Shown piece by piece: positions 1 to 11,810 of a stretch of 64,000 bases of DNA. The notes beneath the pieces were generated by a model that saw nothing but the letters and a program-made list of their open reading frames with translations, searched no databases and was not told where the DNA came from. The stretch lies in NCBI GenBank assembly GCA_009792885.1, contig WMCF01000152.1:314886-378885 (forward strand), in the 5' to 3' direction. Every line of letters begins with the position of its first letter. Position 1 is the first letter of the stretch. Made by a program: the position numbers and the translations under genes. The DNA is from Eremophila alpestris peregrina. Its lineage: Eukaryota; Chordata; Aves; Passeriformes; Alaudidae.

Positions 1-2530
1 ACTCAAATACAATGCAAAACAGAGTGCATTGACTTGTCTGCATTTGGATTCAGGTATTAGGAGTATTTTTTTTGTTTGTTTGCTTAATTAAACTGCTCCC
101 TTCACCAGGGTTTGCTGGGCGTTCCTGCCAGGATAAGAACACACATGTTAGGTGGAAGAAGAAACTAAAAATACTGTTTCAGGCATTTGTGAGAGCTGAA
201 CCCTTATGAGAGCATTGCATTTGGGTCTGTCTTGTCTGTGTGTGCCCCTGTGTTAGCTAAAAAACCTGTAGAGGAGGAGGAATTTTACCTCTCCTTACAG
301 GCTTTTCATGTTGACAGATGGCTTCTTGAGGCATCATTTTTGTGTGGATAAGCATCTCAATTCAAATGGTGTATCAGGTGTTAAGTGTGGAAGATCCTAG
401 GCATGGGTAGAAGTGGGTGTCATCACTGTACCATCACCTTTGAAACATTTGTGTGGCTGCCACTGGAGTTTGTGTTGCTGCTGTGCCCCTGAGAGAGATG
501 CTGTGTCTTCCTATAGGGATATGGATTTCTTCCACAGCAGATGGATAACTCTAGAGTGTTCCTTGTGGTGTGTTCCTCACAGCTTTGTGTCATAGCCCAG
601 GAAAATTAACAAGGAAGCAGAGAAAGGCCCTTGTAGGGAAGGACAAACTTCTGGTGCAGGTCCCACAAGGGGATTACTCAGTCTGTGCCATGGCAGCTCA
701 CCCCAAATCGGAAATACTAATCACCTGTTAGTTCAGACTAATGAGCTTTGCACATTCGTGCTGGGCAGCTTTGGAATAGGTGCTGCCAATTTTTTCCCTA
801 TAGATGGAGAGGGAAGTTCACCTAGAAGTGGGGAAGTTATCTATACCAGCAGCTGAAACCCCTGCATCTGCCCTGTTTGCTGGGACCTGGTTGCTAAAGA
901 TCAGAGAGCCCCAGTGTTGCCCATGGCCATGTCTAAAGGAAGTTTTCTATCCATTTGACCTTGAAATGCTGCTTTTATCTAAAGGATTGCTGAAGGTTGG
1001 GACTCTCAGTTAACCACTGAGCTGATTTGCTGCTCAGTATAGTTAAAGAGCCCACATAATATAAGAATATAACCTCACTACTGAAAAAGAACCACTTGTG
1101 TGGGTTGTGTTTGTACTGCGCCATTTGGAAGCAAAATGGAGACACTAGAACAAGCAAACTGAATTTTTGCAGCCTTCTGGATGATCTTATTCAGTTCTGA
1201 AAGCTACTTGCTTGGCTCTGAAGCATAATGTTAACTTCTAAAACTGCTCAATCCACATTACAGGATACTTTCCTAATCGTAGTGATTGTTTCTGGCGGGT
1301 GGTTCCTACACCCAAAGCATTTTTAAACTGGTATAAAAGACACAGCAAATTCTTGAATAAGCAAAAAGGAATGAAGATGCAGGAGTTCAGGATTCAAAAG
1401 GAGGATGCCTTTGAGAGGACTCCTTGCTGCATGAACCAGGAGAGCTGCCCAGAGCTGCAGGGGTTTGTGTTGGGGGGAACAAGTTTTAGGCACAGGACAC
1501 CTGGTGTAACTCTGGAGACAGAACCACATTGGAGGTGATGCCTGTTGGATAGAAGTGATGGTGCCTCAGGTGAATAAATATGTTAACTGAGCTGTGATTC
1601 AGGTAGCCTTCTGATTAATGACAGATGTCATGTGGATGTAACTTCTTTTCAGTGTTTTTTAAGTGTCTGCCTGTATCTTGGCACTGCTGATATGGATAAA
1701 CACCATCTCCTAACGAAGCTTGTTAGAAATTTGTCCTTATCCCTGTTTCATTGCATCTGGATATTAACTTCAAATTATTATTTTATATATTTCATTCAAA
1801 ATTTAAGCTGTCCCATACGGAAGCAAATGCTTGGATGTCCACATAGGATAATTTTTAAAAGCTTTGGAGATTTTTGTCTTACATGGGCCTGCTTTTAGAG
1901 ACATAGATCAGTTGTGCTCTTTGTGAGCTGCATGGGATTACCCATTTCATAGAGGCAATCGAGTTTTTCTTACTTAACTTGCTGTCGACAAGTGGCTTTT
2001 TTAAATGTAATGCTCTTAGAAGGTCATTTGACTTTTGAGGGTTTATTCACGTTGTTAGCCCAAACACTAAAACCTTGTGTCCTTGGGTTCTGATTAGTGA
2101 CACTTTAATAAAGTCATTTGAAGTTCAATAGACTGAATTTTCCACCTTTTCTAATGTTTCTATGGTCACAGGGAAGCGACCTGTATTCAATCTTTTAAAT
2201 GCAAATCTTTTGAAAGTTACTGTGCAATTTTGTGTACCAGGCTTCTTCATGGGTTACAGGAAGCCCCCCTATTTTTAAAACAGCTACAGCAGTGTCTTTT
2301 CTCTTTCTTTTCTGTTTCCCTCCTCTCTTTCTTTCTAGTGATGTGACAGCAATTGACTAAACTTGGGTCTTTGGGGATAACAAAGGGTAGAGAAAAATCT
2401 TAAAGGTTTTTATTGCCTCACTTGTCTTTTTGGCAGGGCCAGGACAGACGAAGGCCTTTCCACTTGATTAGATAATAAGGCTAACGTGGTCTTTGAGTGA
2501 AAAATATCTTTGCATTCTGCTCTTCTTTTT

Positions 2531-2563
2531 CCACCAACCCCCCCCAAAAAAGGGGGGGTGGTG
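2531..2563. repeat. C8-A6-G7 inverted repeat (potential hairpin)
   Basis: CCACC and AA lead into C8 (2538-2545), then A6 (2546-2551), G7 (2552-2558), T and GGTG. The two arms are complementary around an A-only loop, so the strand could fold into a strong GC hairpin of about 11 pairs. It also holds a long G run on each strand. There is no gene context. It is probably a mutable simple sequence. Confidence 0.8.
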
Positions 2564-2718
2564 AAGGAGAAAACTATGCCTAATCAGCAACAATTAAACC
2601 TTTCACGGGGAACTCACTTTGGAGGAATTAATGCATTTTGTATTGCCTAACAACTCGAGTGAACATGAACAACACGTGAGAACTGAGGGGAAGAAAAATT
2701 ATGGCTTTTTTGGAGGGT

Positions 2719-2732
2719 TTTTTTTTTTTTTT
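2719..2732. repeat. Poly(T) run
   Basis: A homopolymer of about 14-15 T lies in intronic sequence. It has no adjacent retrocopy body or polyadenylation signal that would make it a retroposon tail. Confidence 0.8.
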
Positions 2733-2759
2733 GGTTCTTAAGGAACAGGGAAGGGCAGG

Positions 2760-3010
2760 TCATTGACTTGATTTTCATGGGAAGATTGACTCCGGAGAGC
2801 TCGCATATCCAGGAGCGGAGCGAGGGGGTATTGACAGCTGGGCTTTGGGCAGGGGGGGCCTGTGGGAGCAGGGATTGTTGGGGAAAAACAAGGGGAGATG
2901 GAAAACAAAGCCCAGAGAGAGAGAGGGAACAGTGGCTGCAGTGTCCCAGGCTGAGGGGCCGCCGCTCCTTGGTGGTGGACGTGTGTTGTGCTTGGACTCG
3001 GTGAGTTGTG
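2760..3010. other. Purine-rich GC block in the intron with a splice-donor-like site
   Basis: This block is richer in G and CpG than its surroundings, with CpGs near 2790-2825 and a GCCGCCGC cluster around 2960. Two overlapping forward frames stay open across it, but their predicted peptides resemble nothing I know. A donor-like CG followed by GTGAGT sits at 3000/3001. An alternative first exon or lncRNA exon is conceivable. No acceptor, conserved coding pattern or promoter motif supports that, so chance is the better reading. Confidence 0.3.
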
Positions 3011-3511
3011 CTAGGGGAATATCAGTGTGATGGAAGGGGCTGCCCTCAAGTGAGGAATGGTCTCAGTATTATCTCAGTAGCTGTAAAAGAAGCTGGAGAA
3101 GTTGCTATGTCCCTCCATGCGTGCTGTGGGAGGGTATAGAGGATGCTCTGGCAGCCCTTTCAGACCTTCTCGCTGCTGAAGAGCAGCTCGTGCCAAAGAA
3201 ATCTGGGAAGCCAGGTGTGTTTTTTGCCAGGATTTCCTCGTAAGTTCTACAGAACAATAACTAAAGGTGTTTTTTTAATTATTATTTTCAGTATTCCTTT
3301 CCCCTGGCACCTGCTTTGCTTGTACTCTGTGATTAGCAATAATCTGGGCGCTGAGGTGTGCGCACGTAAATACGCCAGTCCATCTATTCCCCCTTCCCAG
3401 ATCCTGGATGTGGACACATGGATTTCTATCCAGCCTTGTCACCCCCTCTCCTCAGAGGGAAAAATGGACGTCCCCTGCTCCTTGTGACCCTCCTGCACGT
3501 CCCAGACTTTT

Positions 3512-3535
3512 CCCTCCTCCTCCTCCTCCTCCTCC
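3512..3535. repeat. (TCC)n trinucleotide microsatellite
   Basis: About eight TCC units lie in a wider pyrimidine-rich region (3440-3700) that is nearly free of purine runs. The pyrimidine bias explains the long Pro/Leu/Ser-rich open frames on the + strand here, so I do not call them genes. Confidence 0.85.
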
Positions 3536-4168
3536 CTTCGCTCCTGCTCATTCCCAAAACAGTCACAGCCTGCAGGACCTCGAGTCCTCATTTGTCTCCT
3601 TTTATCCCATTAATCCCGTGTCCCTCTGGTCCCTCCCTCTACCTCTGCCATTATTCCCCACCCTCACTGGCTGCCAGCAGCTCTGTCCCCAGCCAAGTTT
3701 GCCTCTCACAGTGGTTTTTCCAACTTTTGCTTCAGGAAGGTTCGGTCCCTTTTGAGCATCACATGTGGGATACAAAATTGTTATTCAAAGTAAATATCTT
3801 TTTTTTCCTTAAGAACTCCACACTTCAAGAGAAGCTGCGGTTCATTAAAGCCTAATCTCATAAACTACTAAAATAACTTCAAGGCATATTACATCTGTGT
3901 GTGGTTTTGCAGGTAAAGGAAGCATGGAAAGAGCCAAAGCAAACAAGTTTGGCCCTTGAATGCTTCCTAAGACAGGGCTCTCCCTGCTCCTTTAGGCTTT
4001 TACCTTCAGGCTTCATTTTGGGCTCCAAAATGTTGATACCCTTTGGAGCAGTGGAGCAAACCCCTCTCCTTGCCCAGGGTCCCACGCCTGGTTGTGTGAC
4101 CCCATTGTGAAGATTTCACCACTGCATACAGAAAATCCACCACCTAAAATCTCAGAACCATTTCCTTT

Positions 4169-4207
4169 CCCCCCCCCTCCCCCCCCCCCTTTTTTTTCCT
4201 TTTTTTT
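4169..4207. repeat. C9-T-C11 followed by two T8 runs (pyrimidine tract)
   Basis: C9 (4169-4177), T, C11 (4179-4189), T8, CC and T8 form an uninterrupted 39-base pyrimidine tract. The complementary strand has long G runs that could form a G-quadruplex, and the C strand could form an i-motif. Length polymorphism and sequencing error are likely here. Confidence 0.85.
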
Positions 4208-7200
4208 GGTTTTCACCACATAACCAAGTTTTGGCAGCAGAAGCCTTGTTGGCTGTGTCAGACGTTTCTTCATTCAGTTAATTCGGGTCATTCAGAGCTT
4301 GGAAACTGATTGGAAGCTGGAAAAAACTGAGAAATAATAATTTCCTTACCCAAAAATAATGAAGGAGCTGTGAGGAAATGAGATCTGCTGGCTGTGTGCT
4401 CCTGGAGAGCAGGGTGACAAGAGGTGATGGCTGGGTTTTTCCTTCCAGTCTCCGAGGCCAAAGGAAAGGCAAGGTGGTAGGAGCTGTCTGCTAGTAGCTT
4501 TTTTCTGACTTGTAAAGAAATAACTGGCTTTTTAAAAAATTTTTCTCTGTATTTTTCAGACAATTTAGCAGGATTTCACTGAGTGTAACTTCATAGATGA
4601 CAGTACAGTTAGGTACATCTTCATAGCCTGATTTTACAGCCAAATTTTCATTGATTCTTTTGAATTGCATGTAGTGGGCTTGTGAATATGTATCAAGATA
4701 TGCAAACATGTGAAAGCTGTTGGTTTTATTTAGATGTGTGTGTGATGTTCCTCTGAGACGTGCTACCTCCCTTAATAAGCAGTACTGCTTACTGTTTATT
4801 TTTTGGCTTTTTAAAAACATGTGTTTTGTCATTAATTGCTCAGCTGGTCTTGTGATTCTTTAAGTTTTGGGGTTTTTTTTTAATTTTTTTTAAACTCTTG
4901 TGAAGTCCATCAGCTGAATTTCCCTTTTTAGAGAGCTGGGCTTCCTTTCACGCATGTAGCCCTTAATTTACAGAGTTGCTCTGAATTGGAAGTGCTCCCT
5001 GCAAAGGCACAGAGCAGCAATCCAAGGCAAAGTCCATGGTTTTTGATGCTGGCTGAAAGCAAACCGACCCACACTGCCCAGCATCCAAAAAACCCTGGGG
5101 TTAGAGCTGCACAAAGATCACTATAGGAAGTGGCTGAGTTGTTCCTTTTTTCTTTTCTAGCGCTGTCTTTTATCTGAATCCCTGCTTTGCTCGGGCTTTA
5201 GAAGTCAAATGAGCAGAAGCAATGCAGTGGATGGTTTGAGATGTGTGTGGGAAGAATGGGAGCTGAAAGATTGGCTCTCTGAGGGCTGTGCTCAGTTCCT
5301 GCCTCCCCAAAGAGACCACGGGGAGGTCATTCTTCCTCACTGCATCTCTGCTGCAGAATAATTGCTTTGAGGATGGTGCTGTGGAAAAAAAAACCCAGTT
5401 ATTTGGTGGTTAAAAAAAAAGAAAAGAAAAGGCAAGCAGCAGCGGGTAGGGAATTGATTTGGCTAAATGAAAGCACTGTATGGATAATTTAATAGGCATA
5501 AATGGCATCACTGAAATCGAACAGAAATGTGGGCTCCTGAGCTTTCATGAAGGTTCTGTGTCTCACAGAGTGGCAGTTGTGAGTGCTGGAACACTTACAT
5601 GTGAGTGATTAAGAGCTGCTGAGCTGCTCAGCCCGGGTGGGAGTGGGGGTCTCTCTGTGCTTGGGATGTGGTGGGGTGAAGGGATGCTAAGGAAAAGGAG
5701 AAGGATCAGATGTCAGGAGGTGCATTGAAAGCTCAAGGCAGCTGTGTGGGCACCACAGGAACAGAACAGCAAGTGCTTTCTGCCTGGTGGAGGTACCCCT
5801 TAGTGGGTGTCTTCCAGCAGACGTGGATCCCATGAGGAGAGCTCTGTGAATCCCACGGGCTCTCTGTAGCACCCACCGGATCAAGTGCTGTCCTCAGCTT
5901 AGACCCAAGGTGCCTTGGTCAATTAGTCCAGCTGTAATTGGTCTGATCTGTAATCTTTATCACCTCGTCTGGCAGATGATCCATTTTTAGCTGATTTGTG
6001 GGCCAGCAGCGTCCTGCATGTCCTGGCAAACCCCAGCACTCCTGAGCTGCCTCCTTCCCTCCTGGCAGTTCAGTGCCTCTAAACTCACGAGAGGAATTGA
6101 CTGAAAAAGGAACATCAGGTCAGGAGATGATGATGTTTGAGTGTTCAGAGAAAGCTGTGTATTACTGCTACTCATTCAAGCAAAAAAAATGAAATCTGCT
6201 TTCGTTGAATCCAGAGCTAATGTACTAAGATGACAAATGGTGGTGCTCCATGCTGTGGATAGACAAATGTGATGCAGGGAGGCTGCATAAAATACAGTAA
6301 TAGCTAAAAAGAACTGAAGGCACAAAAAGAGAAAAATTAATTCTTGAAGATTTTGTATTTCTGCAGGCAACTGCCGTTTTCATAACAAGCTGTTTCATAA
6401 CATTGTGGCTGTTACCCAGTGTATTTCTTAAGTTGTAGCCCTTTTGTCTGAAGTGGAATGAAAAATTTCTGATCCAACCCATTGTGTGTATTTAGTGAAA
6501 TTGTTCCAACAGGACAGTCAGGGTGGAAAGTCATTCCTAGACATTCCTAGTTAACATGACTTCCAATTATTTGTCACACCTTAATTTCTGTCCCATTGCA
6601 AAGAGTGAGAGCATTTTCATTGCCACCCCCCAGGCTCCAGACCTCACTGCTGGCCTTTTTCCATCCCATGCTTTCTGACTTTTTTGGAAATCCTGGGTAT
6701 TTTGTATTTCTACCCTTTTCTAACCTCTTGCACACTGAAAGGGTGGAATCTCTGATTTATCACTCCCATTGTTTGTATTGTGCTAGGCCTCTAGTAGATC
6801 TATTCTCTATCTTCAGCTTTTATTACTAATGGTTTTCCCAAGTTTCTTGCCACTTTTTTTCAGTGGTTGTGTGGTTGGAAATTGCAGAGCTGTAATTTTT
6901 CTGAAGTCAGTTAAAAACCCCAGTGCTGTTGGTTGAAATTAGGGTTTCATGAACGTGATGAAGAAGCTGATTCTCTCTGTGTCATTTCCCAACTTTTTTC
7001 CTCTGTGCATCAATAGATTAAAGGCACATTGCTCCTTGCAATTTGGGACAGGCAGCTGAGCTGATGCAGTTCTTGTAAGGGAGACAGCTTTGATTTGGGC
7101 TGCATGTAAGTGATTAAGTGGCTTGGCAGCTGGTCAGAGTGATTGCCTAAGGACCGCAGCTCCTCAGCATCTTTCAGATGGAAAACAAATCCAGTGATTT

Positions 7201-8149
7201 AGTGATATCATTGAGAAACACAGCATTCTTTCAAAGCAGGCAAAGATGGGATAGACATCGTCCCTGCTCTTGGCCTCTGCTGCCTCATGCATTCCCATAT
7301 GCTGCCTTGCTGCACAATGAGCAAAAATGGATGTTGAGTGTTTCCTTCAATCGAGTGCGAACTTTCCTTTCGCTGAAGCCATGGGAGGCATTAGAGCACA
7401 TCCAGCCTGGAATTACAGACCCCTGCTTTGTGCTGGGTTAATGGGATTAAGTTGTTAGTGTTATCTCTTCAAGAAGAAGAGACAAACTCTCCCTGGCAGT
7501 GCTTTAGTTAGCAGGGGACAGCCTGTTTGTGTGAGGGGTTGTGCTTTGGTGCAGGCTTTGGGAAGCAAACCAGCAGTGCTGGCTTGCCAGCAGGGATGGA
7601 TCTTTCCACCTGTGAAAAACAGCACAGGGTATGATCCAGAAATCCTCATCATTCACCAGACAAGGTGAGCAGCAGCATGTGAAGACAGAGGCACACCAAA
7701 GTGAGTCTTCTGAGCCTCACTCCAGTGCTGTCCCCTAGGTTTGTATCATTTTGAATTCCTACTGACTTTTTTTACTGCCAGTGCTTGCAGACCAGTGGAG
7801 TGTGGTCCAGTGTGGACAGGGGAATTTCTGTTCTAGCTGCAAAAGCCACCTCGTACTTCTACAGTGTTGCTCTAATTGCATGCTGTTCATTTTCAAGACT
7901 AAAATGAGTTGCTGTCAGGCTTGTACATAATTCCATGTTTGGTCCTAATGCAGTGGTTGCAGAGCTTGTCTTTAACCGCACACGCACTTGCTCCATGGGA
8001 AGTACGTTTTCTCAGAAATGGGCAAGGGAAAGCTAACAAACCATGTCTTGCTCCAGTTTCCTTGGCAGAAGGGCTTAGATGTGTAAATTGCCTTTTGGGA
8101 GGCACACAGCAGTGCAGAGCAGCCTGGAGTGCTGCATGTTTTGGGTGGG

Positions 8150-9130
8150 TGCTGCAGGTCTGGCCGTGGCAGTGCCCAAGGCGCCCGGGATGGCCGGCCC
8201 GGCTGGGCTTTGTGCTTTCCTCACAAATCAAAGCAGCTTTTAGGCCTTGCCCAGCACGGTTCTCATGTCTCATTATTCCTGAGAAGGTAAACCAGTCTAA
8301 AATTGGCACAGGCCAGCAGGCAAGGGTCGGGCTGCTTTGTCCGAGAGCTGCCTGTGTCGCAGCTGCTTCCTGCGATTGACGCTGCGGCCGCATCCGGAGA
8401 GGAGCAGCCTGGCCGCTTGCACCGTGCTGTGTGTTTGGTCTGTGGTGTGTCTCACACTCTCTCCGTGGTGGGTGGAAAGCCTCCTTGTCAGCGTCTCTGA
8501 ATCGTTCGGGAGATGAGGAGGGTGCTGCTCCTGCCCACCCTGCTTCCATACCCTCTCCTCTCCATAACTTGGGCCTTCTCTCTCTGTTTTACCCAGCGAT
8601 GAACTGAAAATACCCGTTCCTGCATAATTTGGCCTTGCTTGGGGGAATAGAAGACGAGAACTTGTATGTGCAATCTTTAGCAATGCCACAGCTTTGGGGC
8701 AGGGAAGGACGATAGCTGGAGGATTCATTTGAATGGGATTTCAGATCACGCTTGCATTCTTTGTACAGCTCCTTCCTTGGAGCAGGGCAGGGCTGTCCGG
8801 GGGCGAGGGGTGCCCTGTCCCCTCTGCCCACCAGCCTTGGAGGCGGCCACCAGCGGTGTCCCCGCATCCCTGGGGCTGGGACCCAGCCTGGGAGCACGGA
8901 GGAGCCTCTGACCGCAGGAGATTGGGCAAATCCCGCTGAGGAATTCCCGTAAATCGAGCAGCTCCTTGTGGTCCCGAGAGCAGGAGCCGGCCTGAAGGCT
9001 CGAGCAAGCCTGGTGTTTAGCAAGGCTCTGTAATCCAGCCCCTCAGGCTTTGCTGGATGCCACTCGCCCTGCTTTTGGGCTGTGCGATGGGATGTGCGCT
9101 TCCTTAAATCGCACGGAGCAAGGGCATTAA
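8150..9130. other. GC- and CpG-rich intronic block (possible intronic CpG island)
   Basis: CpGs are visibly denser here than in the flanks. One cluster is at 8160-8210 and another at 8340-8425, which includes a GCGGCCGC octamer at 8384-8391. A third lies around 8795-9000. The longest non-cadherin open frames of the window lie here, including a 216-codon frame on the minus strand (7899-8549) and several overlapping frames of 60-156 codons. They overlap on both strands, which is what GC-rich noncoding DNA produces, and none matches a protein family I know. The block could be an alternative promoter, a lncRNA start or a GC-rich intronic patch. Confidence 0.4.
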
Positions 9131-10513
9131 GGCAACTCCTGTTTTGTTTTTTAACTCCCCCTAAAGGAAGGTGTTTCCTGAGAGAGTGCCAGAAAAATTC
9201 CCATTTGTTTGGTAGGAAGTGTGAGTGATGTTAGGAGAAATTACAGCTTTAAGCACTCAGTGCTTGTGCAGAACAGTTGGCTCTTCAGGAGGTTTCCTCA
9301 CGGTACAAACTGCTGGGGCACACAAATGCTCTCAGTAATGACAAATTAAAAACAAAAAGCCCCAAATCACGTAAGAAGCAGACAATTTAGGCAAGAATTT
9401 GTTTCTTAAGCGCAGTACTTTACGGCTAGTAATTTGCCAGGGGTATCAGGCAACTGCTGCCAGGTGGCAGCATCCTGAGAGCTGAGGCTCTGAGGAAGGT
9501 TTATTTTTCCCCTGGAATGGCAGATTGTGTCTGCAGACCTCATTGCTAATGGATCAGTTTTGAACTGAGCCATGAGGCAATTTGTTCTGAAGGAAAACCA
9601 ACCGTGTGACTGAGTCAGAAACGGAGAAAAGCTAGATTTTAACAAATCCACAGGTAAAAATTAGTAACTGAAAAACTGACTAAGAGTGGACCCAAAAAAA
9701 TTTTTATATTCGTATTGCAGGGGAAAAATATAAAAAAGTTTATTAACTTGATTTAAAAACAAAACACAAAACTTGTTTTTAGTCGTATCATTCTTCTTGC
9801 CATTAACAAAATAAACTCTCTAGACCCTTCCCCCAGCTAATGTTATTCTGCACACAGCGACATTCAAAAGCCCATTGACAAGCTGCAAATGATGTGTGAA
9901 GCAAACTCCAGGATTAAGTTTATAACCTTTCCCCAGGGGAAAAGAATTTGGAGGCAGGAATGAATTTGGGATGGTAAAACAAAAGGGTACAACTGAGCTG
10001 GATCAGGAAAACTCATATTCATATTTAGCTAAATGTAAATTACCAGCCAATCCTAGTTTATGTGGTATCCCAGGGGTTTTCCACACAGGTATGTAGGACA
10101 TTATTTTACAGCTCCTTCTTGCACGTTTTACTGCTTTTGCTAATGAGAAACCACATCTCTCTCTCTTCAGCTTTGCAGCTGGGATTTGGAAGCATGATAA
10201 ATAACGTATAAATGGTAGAAGACAGAGGGTTCTATATCCTGTGGGTATTGTTTGCATCTTGGGTTTTGAAAGGCATGTACCTTCCTCCTGGGGGGGATTG
10301 TAATTTACCACTGAGTTTATTGTGGGATGGGTGTGAATAGGCTCTGGAGGCCTTCAGCCACTGTTAAATCTCAGATGTTAATGAAGTGATGGAGCTCGGG
10401 ACCTCCTTTCCTGCAGTAATCAGAGAAACAGCCAGTTCCTTCAGGTATCCATAAGATTATTTCCTTTTATCTGCCAGTATTAGTTTCTTTTGAAGTAATT
10501 TAATCTTTGCTTT

Positions 10514-10524
10514 CCCCCCCCCCC
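10514..10524. repeat. C11 homopolymer
   Basis: A pure run of 11 C follows TTT and precedes GATATAAA. It is a simple repeat with no associated feature. Confidence 0.8.
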
Positions 10525-10929
10525 GATATAAATTGAGAAAAGTTACTTTAAGCAGCTCAGTGGGGAAGAGGCAGTCTTGTGACAGATCCTTCAGCAGAAG
10601 AGGTCTGACCACAGGAGTTAACCCCTGTCACCCTGGCATCTCTGAGCACCCTCCTGACAGCTGCATTGCCTGGGTGAGCTGTGCCCAGCCAGAAATGTGG
10701 CTTTACTGGAAAGAGATAATTGAGGAGAGCTACAATGAAAAGCAGCTAAAGGCCTGCCAAAACTGCTACTTCTTCAAAAAGAAAAAAAAAACCCAAAAAA
10801 TAACAAAGCTTGGGTTATAAAGTCAGTAACAGGTATAAATGGGTTCCTGGGAGAGTTATAGATACTCTGAAGTGTAAAGTAAGCCTGGTGGGGTTAAAGT
10901 GGAGTTCAGCCATTCCCACAAAATGAGCT

Positions 10930-11290
10930 CATAGCAAATCATAGAGTGGTTTGAGTTTGAAAGGCTTTTTGAAGGTCATCTTGCCAACCTGCCCGCAGTG
11001 AACCTTCCAGGTTGCTCAGAGCCCCATGCAACCTGGCCTTGAATATTCCCAGGGATGCATGGACTGTTTCCACCTCTGTGGGCAACCTGTGCCTCACCCT
11101 CCCTCATCCCTCATCATGAGAAGCTTCTTCCTTATGGCTCATCTAAATCTACCCTTCTTTAGTTTAAACCCACTGCCCCTTGTCCTGTCACAGTGGGCCC
11201 TGCACAAAAGGGGACTTGTGAGTCCCCTTTCAGCCCTGGAAGGCCAGAGGGGGGTGTGGTGGTCTGAGCAGAGCTCCCAGTGCTCCTCTA
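10930..11290 (-). mobile_element. CR1 LINE fragment, antisense, 3' end at left
   Basis: The left edge reads ATCATAGAGTGGTTTGAG, a diverged form of the reverse complement of the avian CR1 3' terminus. To its right, in CR1 order, are GTTGCTCAGAGCCCCATG, CAACCTGGCCTTGAA, GGGCAACCTGTGCCTCACC and CCCCTTGTCCTGTCAC. The element therefore runs on the minus strand with its 3' end at low coordinates. It is 5'-truncated and clearly old, with many substitutions and small indels. This is the longest CR1 piece in the window. No reverse transcriptase coding sequence remains. Confidence 0.9.
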
Positions 11291-11778
11291 ATGCTCATAC
11301 CAGAGCCTGACACTCGGGCTTTTGGCTCATTCTTGTTTCCTGACAGCACACTTATGGAAATGAAAAATCAGGATGACTTGCTGGAGGCTGCCAAAAAACT
11401 CCTATGTGAAGCTGAGCTCCGTCAGCAGGACAATAGGGCCAGACACAAATCCCTCCTGCCAAGTTCAGATGTATGCTTGGAATGAGAGGTCAGGGCCCCA
11501 CGTCGTTATTCCATCTGTTATCAAAAATATGATAAATTACTATCTTCTTCATGCTTGTGCCACTCCTCTCCCCTTCTAGATCTCAGAGCCTTGGATCCTG
11601 TGCCTTTATTTTTAAGGACAGTACCACCTTTCCTCTCTTTGGGTCACTGTGTGCTTTTGACACTTCTGCTCTTTCTGCCTGGGCCACTTTACTGAAGGAG
11701 GGACCAAAGTTTGGAAAGCACAGAAATGTGTTCTTTCAACAATTCAAGACAGAAGATATTTGGCAAGGGTTTGGTTTT

Positions 11779-11780
<2 letters not shown>

Positions 11781-11810
<30 letters not shown>
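11781..11810. repeat. T30 homopolymer
   Basis: Thirty consecutive T follow a short T-rich stretch. If this were the tail of a minus-strand retrocopy, a body with a reversed AATAAA signal should lie just to the right. I see no such signal and no gene-like sequence there, so I call it a simple repeat. Confidence 0.85.

Noticed and set aside
3143..3855. Three overlapping + strand frames of 114-145 codons rich in Pro, Leu and Ser
   Set aside because: They are produced by a pyrimidine-rich region with a TCC microsatellite. They overlap each other in different frames.
7899..8549. 216-codon minus-strand open frame
   Set aside because: It lies in a GC-rich block with overlapping frames on both strands. 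The product shows no family motif, and there are no splice or promoter signals.
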